The notes below the pieces were generated by a model, which was not told the origin of the DNA, did no database searches, and worked only from the letters and a program-made list of their open reading frames with translations. Shown here piece after piece: positions 18,113-26,743 of a stretch of DNA of 64,000 nt. The translations under genes were made by a program, and so were the position numbers. How positions within the stretch are numbered: position 1 is the stretch's first letter; the number at the start of each line of letters is the position of its first letter. Location: NCBI GenBank assembly GCA_947500005.1, contig CANMQJ010000017.1:62001-126000 (forward strand), read 5' to 3'. Origin of the DNA: an uncultured Paracoccaceae bacterium. GTDB lineage: Bacteria > Pseudomonadota > Alphaproteobacteria > Rhodobacterales > Rhodobacteraceae.

Positions 18113-19537
18113 ATGAGCATTTCGACCGCCTTCAACTCGGCGCTGAGCGGGCTGACCGCCGCAAGCCGCGCCTCAGCGCTGATCTCGGACAATATCGCCA
18201 ACGCGCTGACGCCCGGATATGCGCGGCGCAGCCTTGAACTCGTGGGCGATCCGCTTGGCAATGGCGTGGCGGTCGCGGGGGTGCGGCGGCATTCCGACCC
18301 GGTCCTCGTCGCCAATCGCCGCGAGGCCGATGCCGCGCTGGGCCATGCCGAGACGATGGAGAGATTCCATGCACGGCTGGAACGGGTGACCGGCACGGTC
18401 GGGGATGCGACCTCGCTCGTCGGCCGCGTGAGCGCCCTGGAATCGCGCCTGATCGAGGCAGCCAGCCTGCCGGGCTCTGCCGTGCGGCTGGATGCTGCGG
18501 TGGTGGCGGCTGCGGATCTCGCCACCGGGTTGAACGAGGCGGCGGCTGAGGTGCAGCAGGCGCGATCCGACGCGGATCGCGAGATCGCGCGCCAGGTCGC
18601 ACGGCTGGGGACCTTGCTGGGCGAAGTGGTCGGGATGAACCGCAAGATCCCCGCCCTGCGCAGCACCGGGGGCGATGTCTCGGCGATGCTGGACAGCCGG
18701 CAGGCACTGATCGACGAGATCAACCGCATCGTTCCGGTGAACGAGGTGTCGCGCGGTCGGGACGCGGTGGCGCTTTATACCGATGGGGGCGCGATCCTGC
18801 TCGACGGCAAGGCGGCCGATCTGACCTTCGACGAAACCGGTATGGTCGCCGCGCATATGACGGCCGGGAACGGGTTGCTTGGTTCCGTCCGGATCAACGG
18901 CCTTCCGGTGACGATGAGGGCCCTTGTCGGCGGCAGCCTTGCCGCGCAGTTCGAGCTGCGCGATCGGCTGGGCCCCGAGGCGCAGAGTGATCTGGATGCG
19001 TTGGCGCGCGACCTGGTCGAGCGGTTTCAGGAACCCGACCTGGACCCGAGCCAGGGCCCGGCGGCCCCGGGGCTTTTTACCGATTCGGGCGCGCGCTTTG
19101 CTGGTGAGGCGGCGGGTCTCGCGGGCAGGGTTTCCCTGAACGCGGCGCTTGGAAACGGCGAAAGCTGGCGTCTGCGCAGCGGGCTTGGCGCCGCGGTTCC
19201 GGGCCCGCCCGGCGAGGCGCGGCTGTTGCAAGGTTTCGTCTCCGCCCTGGGAGCGGCGCGCCAGCAACCCGACACGCGACTGGGCAGCGGCGCGATGAGC
19301 GCCGCCGACTTGGCCAGCGCCGTGATGTCCCGCGCGGGCCAGCAGGCATACGAAGCCCAGAAGGCCCTGACCCGAGCTGGCAGCGAACGGACCGAGATGC
19401 AGCGGCTGGAAATGGAGCAGGGCGTCGATACCGATGCCGAGTTGCAGAGCCTGATGCAGATCGAACAGGTCTATGGGGCCAATGCCCGGCTGCTGGAGAC
19501 CCTTGAGAAGATGATGGACCAATTGTTGAGGATCTGA
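18113..19537 (+). CDS. flgK: Flagellar hook-associated protein 1, FlgK
   Basis: A 474-residue hook-filament junction protein. The N-terminus is SISTAFNSALSGLTAASRAS with ISDNIANALTPGYARR, and the C-terminus carries VDTDAELQSLMQIEQVYGAN in part and ARLLETLEKMMDQLL, both typical of FlgK. Length fits alphaproteobacterial FlgK. A GAGGGATGA site precedes the ATG; flgL starts four bases after the stop. Confidence 0.94.
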   Translation: MSISTAFNSALSGLTAASRASALISDNIANALTPGYARRSLELVGDPLGNGVAVAGVRRHSDPVLVANRREADAALGHAETMERFHARLERVTGTVGDATSLVGRVSALESRLIEAASLPGSAVRLDAAVVAAADLATGLNEAAAEVQQARSDADREIARQVARLGTLLGEVVGMNRKIPALRSTGGDVSAMLDSRQALIDEINRIVPVNEVSRGRDAVALYTDGGAILLDGKAADLTFDETGMVAAHMTAGNGLLGSVRINGLPVTMRALVGGSLAAQFELRDRLGPEAQSDLDALARDLVERFQEPDLDPSQGPAAPGLFTDSGARFAGEAAGLAGRVSLNAALGNGESWRLRSGLGAAVPGPPGEARLLQGFVSALGAARQQPDTRLGSGAMSAADLASAVMSRAGQQAYEAQKALTRAGSERTEMQRLEMEQGVDTDAELQSLMQIEQVYGANARLLETLEKMMDQLLRI

Positions 19538-19541
19538 TGCC

Positions 19542-20546
19542 ATGACCATGACTTCCGTCGGAGATCTTGCACGCGGGCTGGTCCTCAGGACCCGCAGCGC
19601 CGAGATCCGGTCCGATATCGACCGCCTGTCGCAGGAGCTCAGCTCCGGCCGGGTGAGCGACCCGTCCGCCCGCCTTGCGGGGGATTATGCCCATGTCACG
19701 GATATCGAGCGGGGCATCGCCCGGCTGGATGCCTTTGCCGTCGCAGGCACCGAGGCGCAGCTTTTTGCGGATGCGATGCAGACGGGCCTCGACCGGGTGG
19801 CGCAACGCGCAAGCGCGCTTTCGGCCACGCTGTTGCAGGCCGAGTCCGCTGGCATGGCGGGCAGCCACGGGATCGTCGCCACCGAGGCGCGCGGCGCGCT
19901 GGAGGACATAATCTCGGCGCTCAACACGGGGGTCGGTGGGCGCAGCGTCTTTGCCGGCGTGGCAACCGACCGCGCACCGCTGGCTTCTGCCGAGACGCTG
20001 CTCGACAGCCTTCGGGCGTCCCTTTCCGGGTCCGGCTCGGCCGCAGCGGCGCAGGGCGCCGCCAAAGCGTGGCTCGACGATCCGTCCGGTTTCGCCGCGC
20101 TGTACCGTGGAAGCGACACCCCCGTCGCGCCGATGCAGGTCTCCGAGCGCGAGCATGTCACGTTGGACCTGACGGCGGCGGATCCTGCGCTGAAGGAGGG
20201 GATCATGACCGCGGCGCTCGCCGCTCTGGCGGACGATCCCGCGCTGGGCTTGTCGGTCGAGCAGCGCGACAGGCTGGCGCGTGACCTGGGCGTGGCGCTC
20301 GCGAATTCGACTGATCGCGTGATCGCGTTGCAGGCCAAGATCGGCGCGGCGCAGGAGCGGATCGATCACGCTTCGTCCCGAAATGCGGCAGCCCGATCCG
20401 GCCTCGAGATCGCGCGCAACGAGTTGATCGGTGCAGACCCCTACGAGACGGCGACCCGTTTGCAGGCGGCGCAGTCCCAACTCGATGCGCTTTACTCCGT
20501 GACCGTGCGGAACGCGCGGCTTTCCCTGGTGAACTACCTCAGATGA
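19542..20546 (+). CDS. flgL: Flagellar hook-associated protein 3, FlgL
   Basis: A 334-residue flagellin-like junction protein. The N-terminal helix SEIRSDIDRLSQELSSGRVSDPS region (about residues 17-45) and the C-terminal helix AATRLQAAQSQLDALYSVTVRNARLSLVNYLR in part follow the flagellin/FlgL heptad pattern. It lies between flgK and flgI and overlaps flgI by four bases. Confidence 0.9.
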   Translation: MTMTSVGDLARGLVLRTRSAEIRSDIDRLSQELSSGRVSDPSARLAGDYAHVTDIERGIARLDAFAVAGTEAQLFADAMQTGLDRVAQRASALSATLLQAESAGMAGSHGIVATEARGALEDIISALNTGVGGRSVFAGVATDRAPLASAETLLDSLRASLSGSGSAAAAQGAAKAWLDDPSGFAALYRGSDTPVAPMQVSEREHVTLDLTAADPALKEGIMTAALAALADDPALGLSVEQRDRLARDLGVALANSTDRVIALQAKIGAAQERIDHASSRNAAARSGLEIARNELIGADPYETATRLQAAQSQLDALYSVTVRNARLSLVNYLR

Positions 20547-21643
20547 TACGTGCGCTTTTTTTCTGCCTTGCCTGCCTGCTGCCGTTCGCGGCGCAGGCAG
20601 GTACGATCCGCCTCAAGGACCTGGTCGATTTCGACGGGGTGCGGGGCAATGACCTGGTGGGCTACGGGCTGGTCGTGGGCCTCAACGGCACCGGCGACGG
20701 CTTGCGCAACACGCCCTATACCGAGGAGATCATGTCGAACATCCTCGAGCGCCTGGGCGTCAACGTGGATGGAGAGCAATTCCGGCCCAAGAACGTGGCC
20801 GCCGTCTTCGTCACGGCAAGCTTGCCGCCCTTCGCACGCGTCGGCAGCCAGATCGACGTGACCGTCTCGGCCATTGGCGATGCCAAGAGCCTGCTTGGGG
20901 GCACGCTGATCATGACTTCCCTCAACGCGGCAGACGGCCAGATCTACGCCGTCGCGCAAGGAACGGTCCTTGCCGGCGGCGCGGTGGCCGAGGGCGACGC
21001 GGCTTCGGTGACGCGGGGGGTTCCGACCTCGGGCGTGATCCCGTCGGGCGCCCGGGTGGAGCGCGAGGTGGCCTTCGACCTGTCCTCGCTGACCAGCCTC
21101 AGGCTGGCGTTGCGCGAGCCGGATTTCACCACGGCAGGCCGGATCGAGCGGGCGATCAACGCAACATTCAACGGCCCGGTCGCCGTGATGCGGGATTCGG
21201 GCACGATCGAGCTGGACGTGGCCGCGACCCGGACGAGCTCCGTGGCGCATGCGATCGGCCAGATCGAGAACATTCTCGTCGAACCCGAGCGCAAGGCGCG
21301 GGTCGTGGTCGATCAGCGTTCGGGCACGATCGTGATGGGTGATGATGTGCGGATCTCGCGCGTTGCGGTCTCGCAGGGTAACTTGACGCTGCGGGTCGAG
21401 GAGGCGCCGATCGTGGTCCAGCCCAACCCCTTTTCCGACGGCCAGACCGTTGCAGTGCCCCGCACCAATGCCCAGATCGAGGAGGATCCGGGAACGCAGT
21501 TGGCCGAACTGCCAGAAAGCACCTCCCTGTCCGAGGTGGTGGCCGGGCTGAACGCGCTGGGTGTTTCGCCGCGCGACATGATCGACATCCTGAAGACGAT
21601 CAAGGCGGCAGGTGCTCTGCACGCGGAATTCGTGGTTCACTGA
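20543..21643 (+). CDS. flgI: Flagellar P-ring protein FlgI
   Basis: A 366-residue periplasmic protein that forms the P ring. A signal peptide covers residues 1-19 (FFCLACLLPFAAQAG), then IRLKDLVDFDGVRGNDLVGYGLVVGLNGTGD in part is the family hallmark. The C-terminal region contains VVAGLNALGVSPRDMIDILKTIKAAGALHAEF in part, also typical. It is the last recognised gene of the flgE unit; ATGA overlap with flgL. Confidence 0.96.
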   Translation: MIRALFFCLACLLPFAAQAGTIRLKDLVDFDGVRGNDLVGYGLVVGLNGTGDGLRNTPYTEEIMSNILERLGVNVDGEQFRPKNVAAVFVTASLPPFARVGSQIDVTVSAIGDAKSLLGGTLIMTSLNAADGQIYAVAQGTVLAGGAVAEGDAASVTRGVPTSGVIPSGARVEREVAFDLSSLTSLRLALREPDFTTAGRIERAINATFNGPVAVMRDSGTIELDVAATRTSSVAHAIGQIENILVEPERKARVVVDQRSGTIVMGDDVRISRVAVSQGNLTLRVEEAPIVVQPNPFSDGQTVAVPRTNAQIEEDPGTQLAELPESTSLSEVVAGLNALGVSPRDMIDILKTIKAAGALHAEFVVH

Positions 21644-21909
21644 TCCCGGCCTCTCGTGGCGCGGGGCGCCAGGGAAGGCACCTGGACCCGAAGGGGCGGA
21701 GAAGCTGCTCGCTACCGTTCAATCGCCTTCGACCGGACCGAGCCGGGCAAACGTTTCCTCGCGGGCCGAACCCCCGGTCCCCCGGAAGAAATCGAGGTCA
21801 CCATCCATCGCGGAAAGGGGCCATGGCCGGTTGTCATGGGGGACTGCGGCCTGAGGATGGCCGCCAAGGCGATCTGATGAAAACAGTGCGATGGTCGCGG
21901 GACCGGTTG

Positions 21910-22647
21910 TCAGGGCATGTAGCTGCGGACTAGGGCCGAGGCGATCAGGGTCCAGCCATCGGCGATCACGAAAAATGCGAGCTTGAAGGGCAGGGCCACC
22001 GTGGCGGGGGGGACCATCATCATGCCCATCGACATCAGCACGGCCGCCACCACGAGATCGATCACCAGGAAGGGCATGAAAACCAGGAACCCGATCTGAA
22101 AGGCCCGCGCGATCTCGGACAAAATGAAGGAGGGGACGAGGACAGACAGGGAAGCATCGCTTGACGGGACGCCCGCGCCGGCTTCGGGCCGCAAAGCGGC
22201 AATGGCGGCGAAGGTTTCGGTATCGACCCGCCCGGCCATGAAGGCGCGGAACGGCTCGAAGGCTGCGCGCAAGGCGGGCTCCAACGCCATTTCCTCGTCG
22301 ATCAGGGGGCGCAGGCCGGATTGCCACGCCTCGAAGAAGACAGGCTCCATGACGAAATAGGTCAGGAACAGGGCCAGGCTGACGATGAGCATGTTGGGCG
22401 GCGACTGCTGAAGCCCGATCCCCTGGCGCAGGATCGCCAGGACGGTGACGAGGAACGGGAAACAGGTGACCATGATGGCCAGCCCGGGCGCGAGGCTGAG
22501 AACCGTGATCAGCAGGATCAGCTGGATCGCGCGGCCGGACAGCGAACTGCCTTCGCCAAGGTCGACCGCGATGTCCTGCGCGACACCCGGATCCGGCGCC
22601 ACGAGCAGCAGCGCAAGAAGGGCGAGGGCGAAAGGGCTCCGGATCAT
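21910..22647 (-). CDS. fliP: Flagellar biosynthetic protein FliP
   Basis: A 245-residue export-gate membrane protein with a cleavable signal (residues 1-23) and four more hydrophobic segments. Signatures are LSLAPGLAIMVTCFPFLVTVLAILRQGIG in part, QSPPNMLIVSLALFLT and SMGMMMVPPATVALPFKLAFFV in part. It is last in the fliF-fliH-fliN-fliP operon; the start overlaps the fliN stop (ATGA). The 266 bases between it and convergent flgI hold no convincing gene. Confidence 0.96.
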   Translation of the reverse strand: MIRSPFALALLALLLVAPDPGVAQDIAVDLGEGSSLSGRAIQLILLITVLSLAPGLAIMVTCFPFLVTVLAILRQGIGLQQSPPNMLIVSLALFLTYFVMEPVFFEAWQSGLRPLIDEEMALEPALRAAFEPFRAFMAGRVDTETFAAIAALRPEAGAGVPSSDASLSVLVPSFILSEIARAFQIGFLVFMPFLVIDLVVAAVLMSMGMMMVPPATVALPFKLAFFVIADGWTLIASALVRSYMP

Positions 22648-22928
22648 TCCAGCCGGGTCTTCACGTCGGAAATCTCTGTCAGCCGGACCGCGAGCTGCCC
22701 TGCCGCCTCGCCCTCCAGCTCTTCGAGCTGGCCGCGCGCGACGAGCTGGTCGCCCACATAGAGTTCGACCGGATCCTCGACGCGCCGATCCAGCGTCAGG
22801 ACGGCATTTTCGCCCAGGCTCATCAATTCGCGGATGAGCGGACGGGCGCGACCGACCGAAACGGTAATCTCGATGGGCACCGATTCGAACGGGTTGGTGC
22901 TGTCGGGGCTTGTCGAGGATTTAGCCAT
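22644..22928 (-). CDS. fliN: Flagellar motor switch protein FliN
   Basis: A 94-residue C-ring subunit consisting mostly of the SpoA/FliMN C-terminal domain: PIEITVSVGRARPLIRELMSLGENAVLTLD in part, then DPVELYVGDQLVARGQL and AVRLTEIS. It helps switch rotation and bind FliH. Partner genes fliM and fliG are absent from the window. It overlaps fliH by eight bases and fliP by four. Confidence 0.92.
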   Translation of the reverse strand: MAKSSTSPDSTNPFESVPIEITVSVGRARPLIRELMSLGENAVLTLDRRVEDPVELYVGDQLVARGQLEELEGEAAGQLAVRLTEISDVKTRLE

Positions 22929-23523
22929 TCCGCGTGGCCTCCCTGGCTTGATAGGTGAAGGAATCGAGCGCTGACTTGATGGCGTTCATCAGGGCCTCGT
23001 AGTCGATGTTGCGTTCGATATCGGCGATCCGCAGGCTCGCCTGGCCCGGAGGCAGAGACGCTTCCTCGACCAGTTGCACCGGCATGGCAAACTCGCGGTC
23101 GAGCATCGGCTTGAGTACTCTGCCCGCACCGCTGGGAACCACCAGCAGGGCCGGTTGCGCTGTCTGTTCGCGGGCCATGTCGCGAAGCTGTTCGACGATG
23201 TGCAGACCGTAGCTGTCCTCGAGCGACCGGGGCAGCACGGTGTCCACGAGACGCCGAAACATCGGTTCCAGCGCGGCGTTCACCTGCGCGACGGCCTCCT
23301 GGTAGGTGAAGGAGGCGTCTTCGAGCGTGCGGACGAGAGAGGCCGCCACCTCCGTCTTTTGATCGGATTGCGCCTTGGCCGCATCGTCCCAGCCCGCGGC
23401 ATAACCGGCATCAAAAGCCGTCAGGCGATGCTCTTCGAGCGTGTCCTCGGTCATCAGGTGGACCTTGTCCGTGGCGAGGGGATCGGTGTCGAAATCCTCG
23501 AGCAGGTGAGCGATGGACATCAC
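22921..23523 (-). CDS. fliH: Flagellar assembly protein FliH
   Basis: A 200-residue protein between fliF and fliN. The N-terminal part (residues 30-60) has the Ala/Glu-rich spaced-Gly stretch FDAGYAAGWDDAAKAQ typical of FliH, and the C-terminal half resembles the stator-like domain that binds FliI. No membrane segment is seen. It regulates FliI and docks it at the C-ring. Sequence conservation in FliH is low, so place in the operon counts for much of this call. Confidence 0.82.
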   Translation of the reverse strand: MMSIAHLLEDFDTDPLATDKVHLMTEDTLEEHRLTAFDAGYAAGWDDAAKAQSDQKTEVAASLVRTLEDASFTYQEAVAQVNAALEPMFRRLVDTVLPRSLEDSYGLHIVEQLRDMAREQTAQPALLVVPSGAGRVLKPMLDREFAMPVQLVEEASLPPGQASLRIADIERNIDYEALMNAIKSALDSFTYQAREATRNG

Positions 23524-25109
23524 GCCTTCTCCTCGCGATCCTCGAGCCAGCTGCGGAGGATCTCGACCGTTTCTTCCTGCTTGTCGCCGATCATGGCGCG
23601 AAGCCTCGCCACGGCATCCTCGCCGTTGCCGTTGGCGATCGCGGGAACGGAGGTTTCCAACGGGCTTCCGTAGCTGCCGTCCTCGTTCTGGATCTCGCCC
23701 GTCAACAGCTGCGCGGGTGGCGTGCCCTCGCCCCCTGCCGGCTCCACCGGCGGTAGCCGCATCGGATCGCCTGCGGGTCGCACGAGCATCGGGCGGATCA
23801 CGAAGAGCCCCAGCACGAGCGTGACCAGCGCCAGGGTCGCCATCTGGATCAGCGAAATCGGATCCGACAGCAGATCGGGCCAGATCGAGGCGCTCGCCGC
23901 CGTGCCCTGGGGGGCCACCGAGGGCAGATCCATCGATTTGAGGGTGATCATGTCACCACGCTCCGCGTCGTAACCCACGGCGGATTCCACCAACTCCCTC
24001 AGGGCCTGCATCTCGGCTTCGGGGCGGGGCTCGACCGTTGCGGCCCCGCTGGCATCCGTCCCGCGAATCCCGTCGACCAGAACGGCGACCGACAGCCGTT
24101 TGATCGCGCCGGGCACGCGCAGGATTTCCAGCTCGGTCTCGGAGACCTCGTAGTTCACACGCTCGCGGGTTTCGCTGGTGCTGGAGTTAGACTCGTCCCC
24201 CGACGCGCCGTCGCCATCCGGCAGGTTCGAGGCCACGGTGACGTCCGAGGACTGGTTGCGTGATGTGTCGGATCGTTCCTCGACATCGGTGCTGATGGCC
24301 ACGCGACCATTGGGGTCGATGCGCCTCTCGCGGATCGATTCGGTCTCGGTGACGGTCTCCACGCTGACCTCCACGACCGCGTTCCCGCGGCCGACCCGCG
24401 CCTCGACAAGTCGCAACACCCGTTCGCGCAGTTGCCGGGCGCGATCCTCGCCCGTGCTGGCCGCCTGAGTCGACTCGGGTGGGCCGATCACGGCGCCGTT
24501 CGAATCGATCACCGCTACCTTCTCGATCTCCAGCCCGGTGACGGCGGAGGCCACCAGGTAGCGAATTGCGTTGGCCTGTGCGGGCGTGATGGTTCCGCCG
24601 TTGGTGATCACCGAGACCGAGGCCGTGGGCTCGGCGCTGCGCAGGAACGGGTTGGCGGTGCTGTTGGCGATATGCACGCGGGCCTGGGCGATGTGGGGAT
24701 TGGCCACGATGGTGCGGGCCAGTTCGCCCTCTTTCGCGCGCCAATAAGCGGCATCGAACATCTGCGAGGTGGTTCCGAACCCGCTTAGGGAATCGAGCAG
24801 TTCGTAACCCTTTCCGCCGTTCGCCGGCAGCCCCTCGCTAGCCAGCGTCATCCGCAACTCGTCCCTCTGCGCGGAGGGCACGTAGATCGAACCCCCGCGC
24901 ACTTCGTAGGACGTTCCCTTGCCTTCGAGCGTGCGCACGATCTCCCCCGCGGCACCGGGCTCGAGCCCTGCGTAGAGCAATGTCATCGAAGGGGCCGAAG
25001 CGATTCGCGACAATCCCAGAAGGCTTGCGAAAACCACGAGCGTCGTCCCCAGAACGATAAACCGTTTGCGCCAATCCAGGCTGGCCCAGACATTCCTGAT
25101 CTGCTGCAC
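23520..25109 (-). CDS. fliF: Flagellar MS-ring protein FliF
   Basis: A 529-residue protein with two transmembrane segments (about residues 18-38 and 425-445) enclosing a large periplasmic part. Visible signatures are LLYAGLEPGAAGEIVRTLEGKG in part, DSLSGFGTTSQMFDAAYWRAKEGELARTI in part and ARVHIANSTANPFLR in part. The C-terminal tail that contacts FliG is present (AVARLRAMIGDKQEETVEILRSWL in part). The start is GTG at 25109 with GGAGG five bases away. A CtrA-like site lies 59 bases upstream. Confidence 0.95.
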   Translation of the reverse strand: MQQIRNVWASLDWRKRFIVLGTTLVVFASLLGLSRIASAPSMTLLYAGLEPGAAGEIVRTLEGKGTSYEVRGGSIYVPSAQRDELRMTLASEGLPANGGKGYELLDSLSGFGTTSQMFDAAYWRAKEGELARTIVANPHIAQARVHIANSTANPFLRSAEPTASVSVITNGGTITPAQANAIRYLVASAVTGLEIEKVAVIDSNGAVIGPPESTQAASTGEDRARQLRERVLRLVEARVGRGNAVVEVSVETVTETESIRERRIDPNGRVAISTDVEERSDTSRNQSSDVTVASNLPDGDGASGDESNSSTSETRERVNYEVSETELEILRVPGAIKRLSVAVLVDGIRGTDASGAATVEPRPEAEMQALRELVESAVGYDAERGDMITLKSMDLPSVAPQGTAASASIWPDLLSDPISLIQMATLALVTLVLGLFVIRPMLVRPAGDPMRLPPVEPAGGEGTPPAQLLTGEIQNEDGSYGSPLETSVPAIANGNGEDAVARLRAMIGDKQEETVEILRSWLEDREEKA

Positions 25110-25167
25110 TTCAACCTCCGTCCCGCCGGCCTTCTGCCGGACGCGTCCCCTGTTTGGGCGATGCGCC

Positions 25168-25182
25168 TTAACAATCGGTTAG
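25168..25182. promoter_or_regulatory. CtrA-like site between fliF and fliL
   Basis: TTAA-N7-TTAG, seven of eight matches to the CtrA consensus TTAA-N7-TTAA. It lies midway between divergent fliF (59 bases away) and fliL (44 bases away). It is the clearest of the sites in this cluster. Confidence 0.65.
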
Positions 25183-25225
25183 TTTCTAGGGGTTTATGAC
25201 TGGTGGTGCAGAAGGAGAGGGCACC

Positions 25226-25729
25226 ATGACCGACGCAACGTCCGAGGGCATCGAACCGGCGAAGAAAAAGGGCAAGTTGACAGTCGCCCTGGCGGCGATT
25301 CTCGGCCTCGCGGGGGCAGGCGCGGGGTATTACGCGACGACGCAGGGTCTATTTCCCATTGGGTCCGGGCATGGGACGCCTGCCGGGCATGGCGAGGCGA
25401 TGCATGACTCGGGCCCTGCCGCCCTGCCGGATGTGACATTCGTCGATCTTGCACCCATTCTCGTCTCGCTGGGAAGCGAGGGCGACATGATGCACCTGCG
25501 CTTTCACGCGCAGCTCGAGGTTGCCGAGCCCCATGCCGCCGAGGTCGAGCGGATGAAACCCCGGATCGTGGATGTCCTGAACGGCTACTTGCGCGCGGTA
25601 GAGGCATCGGACCTGCGCGATCCTCTCGCGCTGTCGCGTCTGCGGGGACACATCCTGCGCCGCGTCAACATCGTCGTGGGCGAGGGGCGGGTGCGCGACA
25701 TTCTCGTGATGGAATTCGTTCTCAACTAG
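25226..25729 (+). CDS. fliL: Flagellar basal body-associated protein FliL
   Basis: A 167-residue protein with a cytoplasmic Lys-rich start, one transmembrane helix (residues about 17-36, LTVALAAILGLAGAGAGYYA) and a periplasmic stomatin-like domain with FVDLAPILVSLGSEGDMMHLRFHAQLEV in part and RRVNIVVGEGRVRDILVMEFVLN in part. The frame is open to 25196, but the ATG at 25226 has GGAGAGG at good spacing. It is first in a plus-strand unit leading to motA, which fits its role at the stator. Confidence 0.92.
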   Translation: MTDATSEGIEPAKKKGKLTVALAAILGLAGAGAGYYATTQGLFPIGSGHGTPAGHGEAMHDSGPAALPDVTFVDLAPILVSLGSEGDMMHLRFHAQLEVAEPHAAEVERMKPRIVDVLNGYLRAVEASDLRDPLALSRLRGHILRRVNIVVGEGRVRDILVMEFVLN

Positions 25730-25739
25730 GGAGACCGAC

Positions 25740-26135
25740 TTGGAACTGGTGGCGGACATACTCTTGGCGGCGGGCGCTTTGGGGGCCGGACTTTACTGTC
25801 TGGTGCTTTCCCGGCGTCTGAAACGGTTCAACGATCTGGAAAGGGGTGTCGGCGGCGCGGTGGCGGTGCTCTCCTCGCAGGTCGAGGAGCTGAACCGGTC
25901 GCTGGCAGCGGCCCGATCGGCCTCGGACAGTTCGAACGACGCGCTCGATGCACTGACCGGACGGGCGGAAGCGGTGGCGCAGCGGCTGGAACTGATGATG
26001 GCCTCGATGCATGACGTGGCACCCGAGGAGGCCGCCGACGAGCCCGCGGCGCAACCCCGCCCCGAGACAGAGGCGCGAAGACCGGCTGGCGTGATGTTCG
26101 TGCGGCACGAGCGCAGCCCGGCAGGAGGGGTGTGA
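25740..26135 (+). CDS. Single-pass membrane coiled-coil protein in the motA operon (DUF6468/PflI-like, tentative)
   Basis: A 131-residue protein with an N-terminal membrane helix (residues 4-22, VADILLAAGALGAGLYCLVL), a coiled-coil stretch with regular hydrophobic spacing (about 38-85, LSSQVEELNRSLAAARSAS region), and an acidic, Pro-rich tail. The start codon is TTG at 25740, with AGGGAG before it. The gene lies between fliL and the MotE-like gene. A bitopic, Pro-rich protein next to fliL recalls Caulobacter PflI (flagellar positioning), but this is from memory of layout only. Confidence 0.72.
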   Translation: MELVADILLAAGALGAGLYCLVLSRRLKRFNDLERGVGGAVAVLSSQVEELNRSLAAARSASDSSNDALDALTGRAEAVAQRLELMMASMHDVAPEEAADEPAAQPRPETEARRPAGVMFVRHERSPAGGV

Positions 26136-26707
26136 TGGCCCGCCAAGGAGCGAACCGGACCGGAACCTTGCTGGCCATTTCCCTGCTGATGATCTCGTCG
26201 GCGATCATCCGCATAGGCCTGGAATCGGGCCCGGCCTTCGCGCGCGAGCCGGGCGTTGACGCCTCCCCGGAGCCGGTTGCGCAGCCCGAAGCCGCCACCG
26301 GCGATGTGCACCTGTTGCTCCAGAGGCTCCGTGAGCGAGAAGCCGAGTTGCAGGATGGCGAGGCGCGACTGACCGACAGGCTCAAGGCACTCGAAATCGC
26401 CGATGCGGCCGTGGAGCGCAAACTTGTCGAGTTGAGGGAGGCGGAGGCGGCATTGAAGGCGACGCTCGCCATGGCCCAAGTCGCGGCCGAGGACGACCTC
26501 GTCCGTTTGACCGATGTCTACGAGAAGATGAAGCCGAAAGAGGCCGCGATCCTGTTCGAAGAGATGGACCCTGCTTTTGCGGCGGGTTTCCTCGGCCGGA
26601 TGCAGCCCGAGAATGCAGCGGGCGTCATGGCCGGTCTCAGCCCGCAAGCCGCCTATACGATCAGCGTCATTCTCGCCGGTCGCAATGCCTCGGTCCCCAA
26701 GAACTAG
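26135..26707 (+). CDS. MotE-like periplasmic protein with MgtE-N-type domain
   Basis: A 190-residue protein with an N-terminal signal or anchor (residues about 10-30), a coiled coil (about 55-115, LLLQRLREREAELQDGEARL region) and a C-terminal MgtE-N-like helical domain: VYEKMKPKEAAILFEEMDP, FAAGFLGRM, NAAGVMAGLSP. This plan matches MotE, which in Sinorhizobium is the periplasmic chaperone of MotC. The ATG at 26135 follows AGGAGGGG and shares a base with the preceding stop; a GTG one codon upstream is less likely. It is 36 bases upstream of motA. Confidence 0.82.
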   Translation: MARQGANRTGTLLAISLLMISSAIIRIGLESGPAFAREPGVDASPEPVAQPEAATGDVHLLLQRLREREAELQDGEARLTDRLKALEIADAAVERKLVELREAEAALKATLAMAQVAAEDDLVRLTDVYEKMKPKEAAILFEEMDPAFAAGFLGRMQPENAAGVMAGLSPQAAYTISVILAGRNASVPKN

Positions 26708-26743
26708 AACGCGGTCGGGATCCCGCGTTACCGGAGAAACCTC

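Noticed and set aside
21656..21877. 73-residue GTG-started frame after flgI
   Set aside because: Arg/Gly-rich, no ribosome site and no family likeness; the 266-base gap to fliP seems to have no gene.
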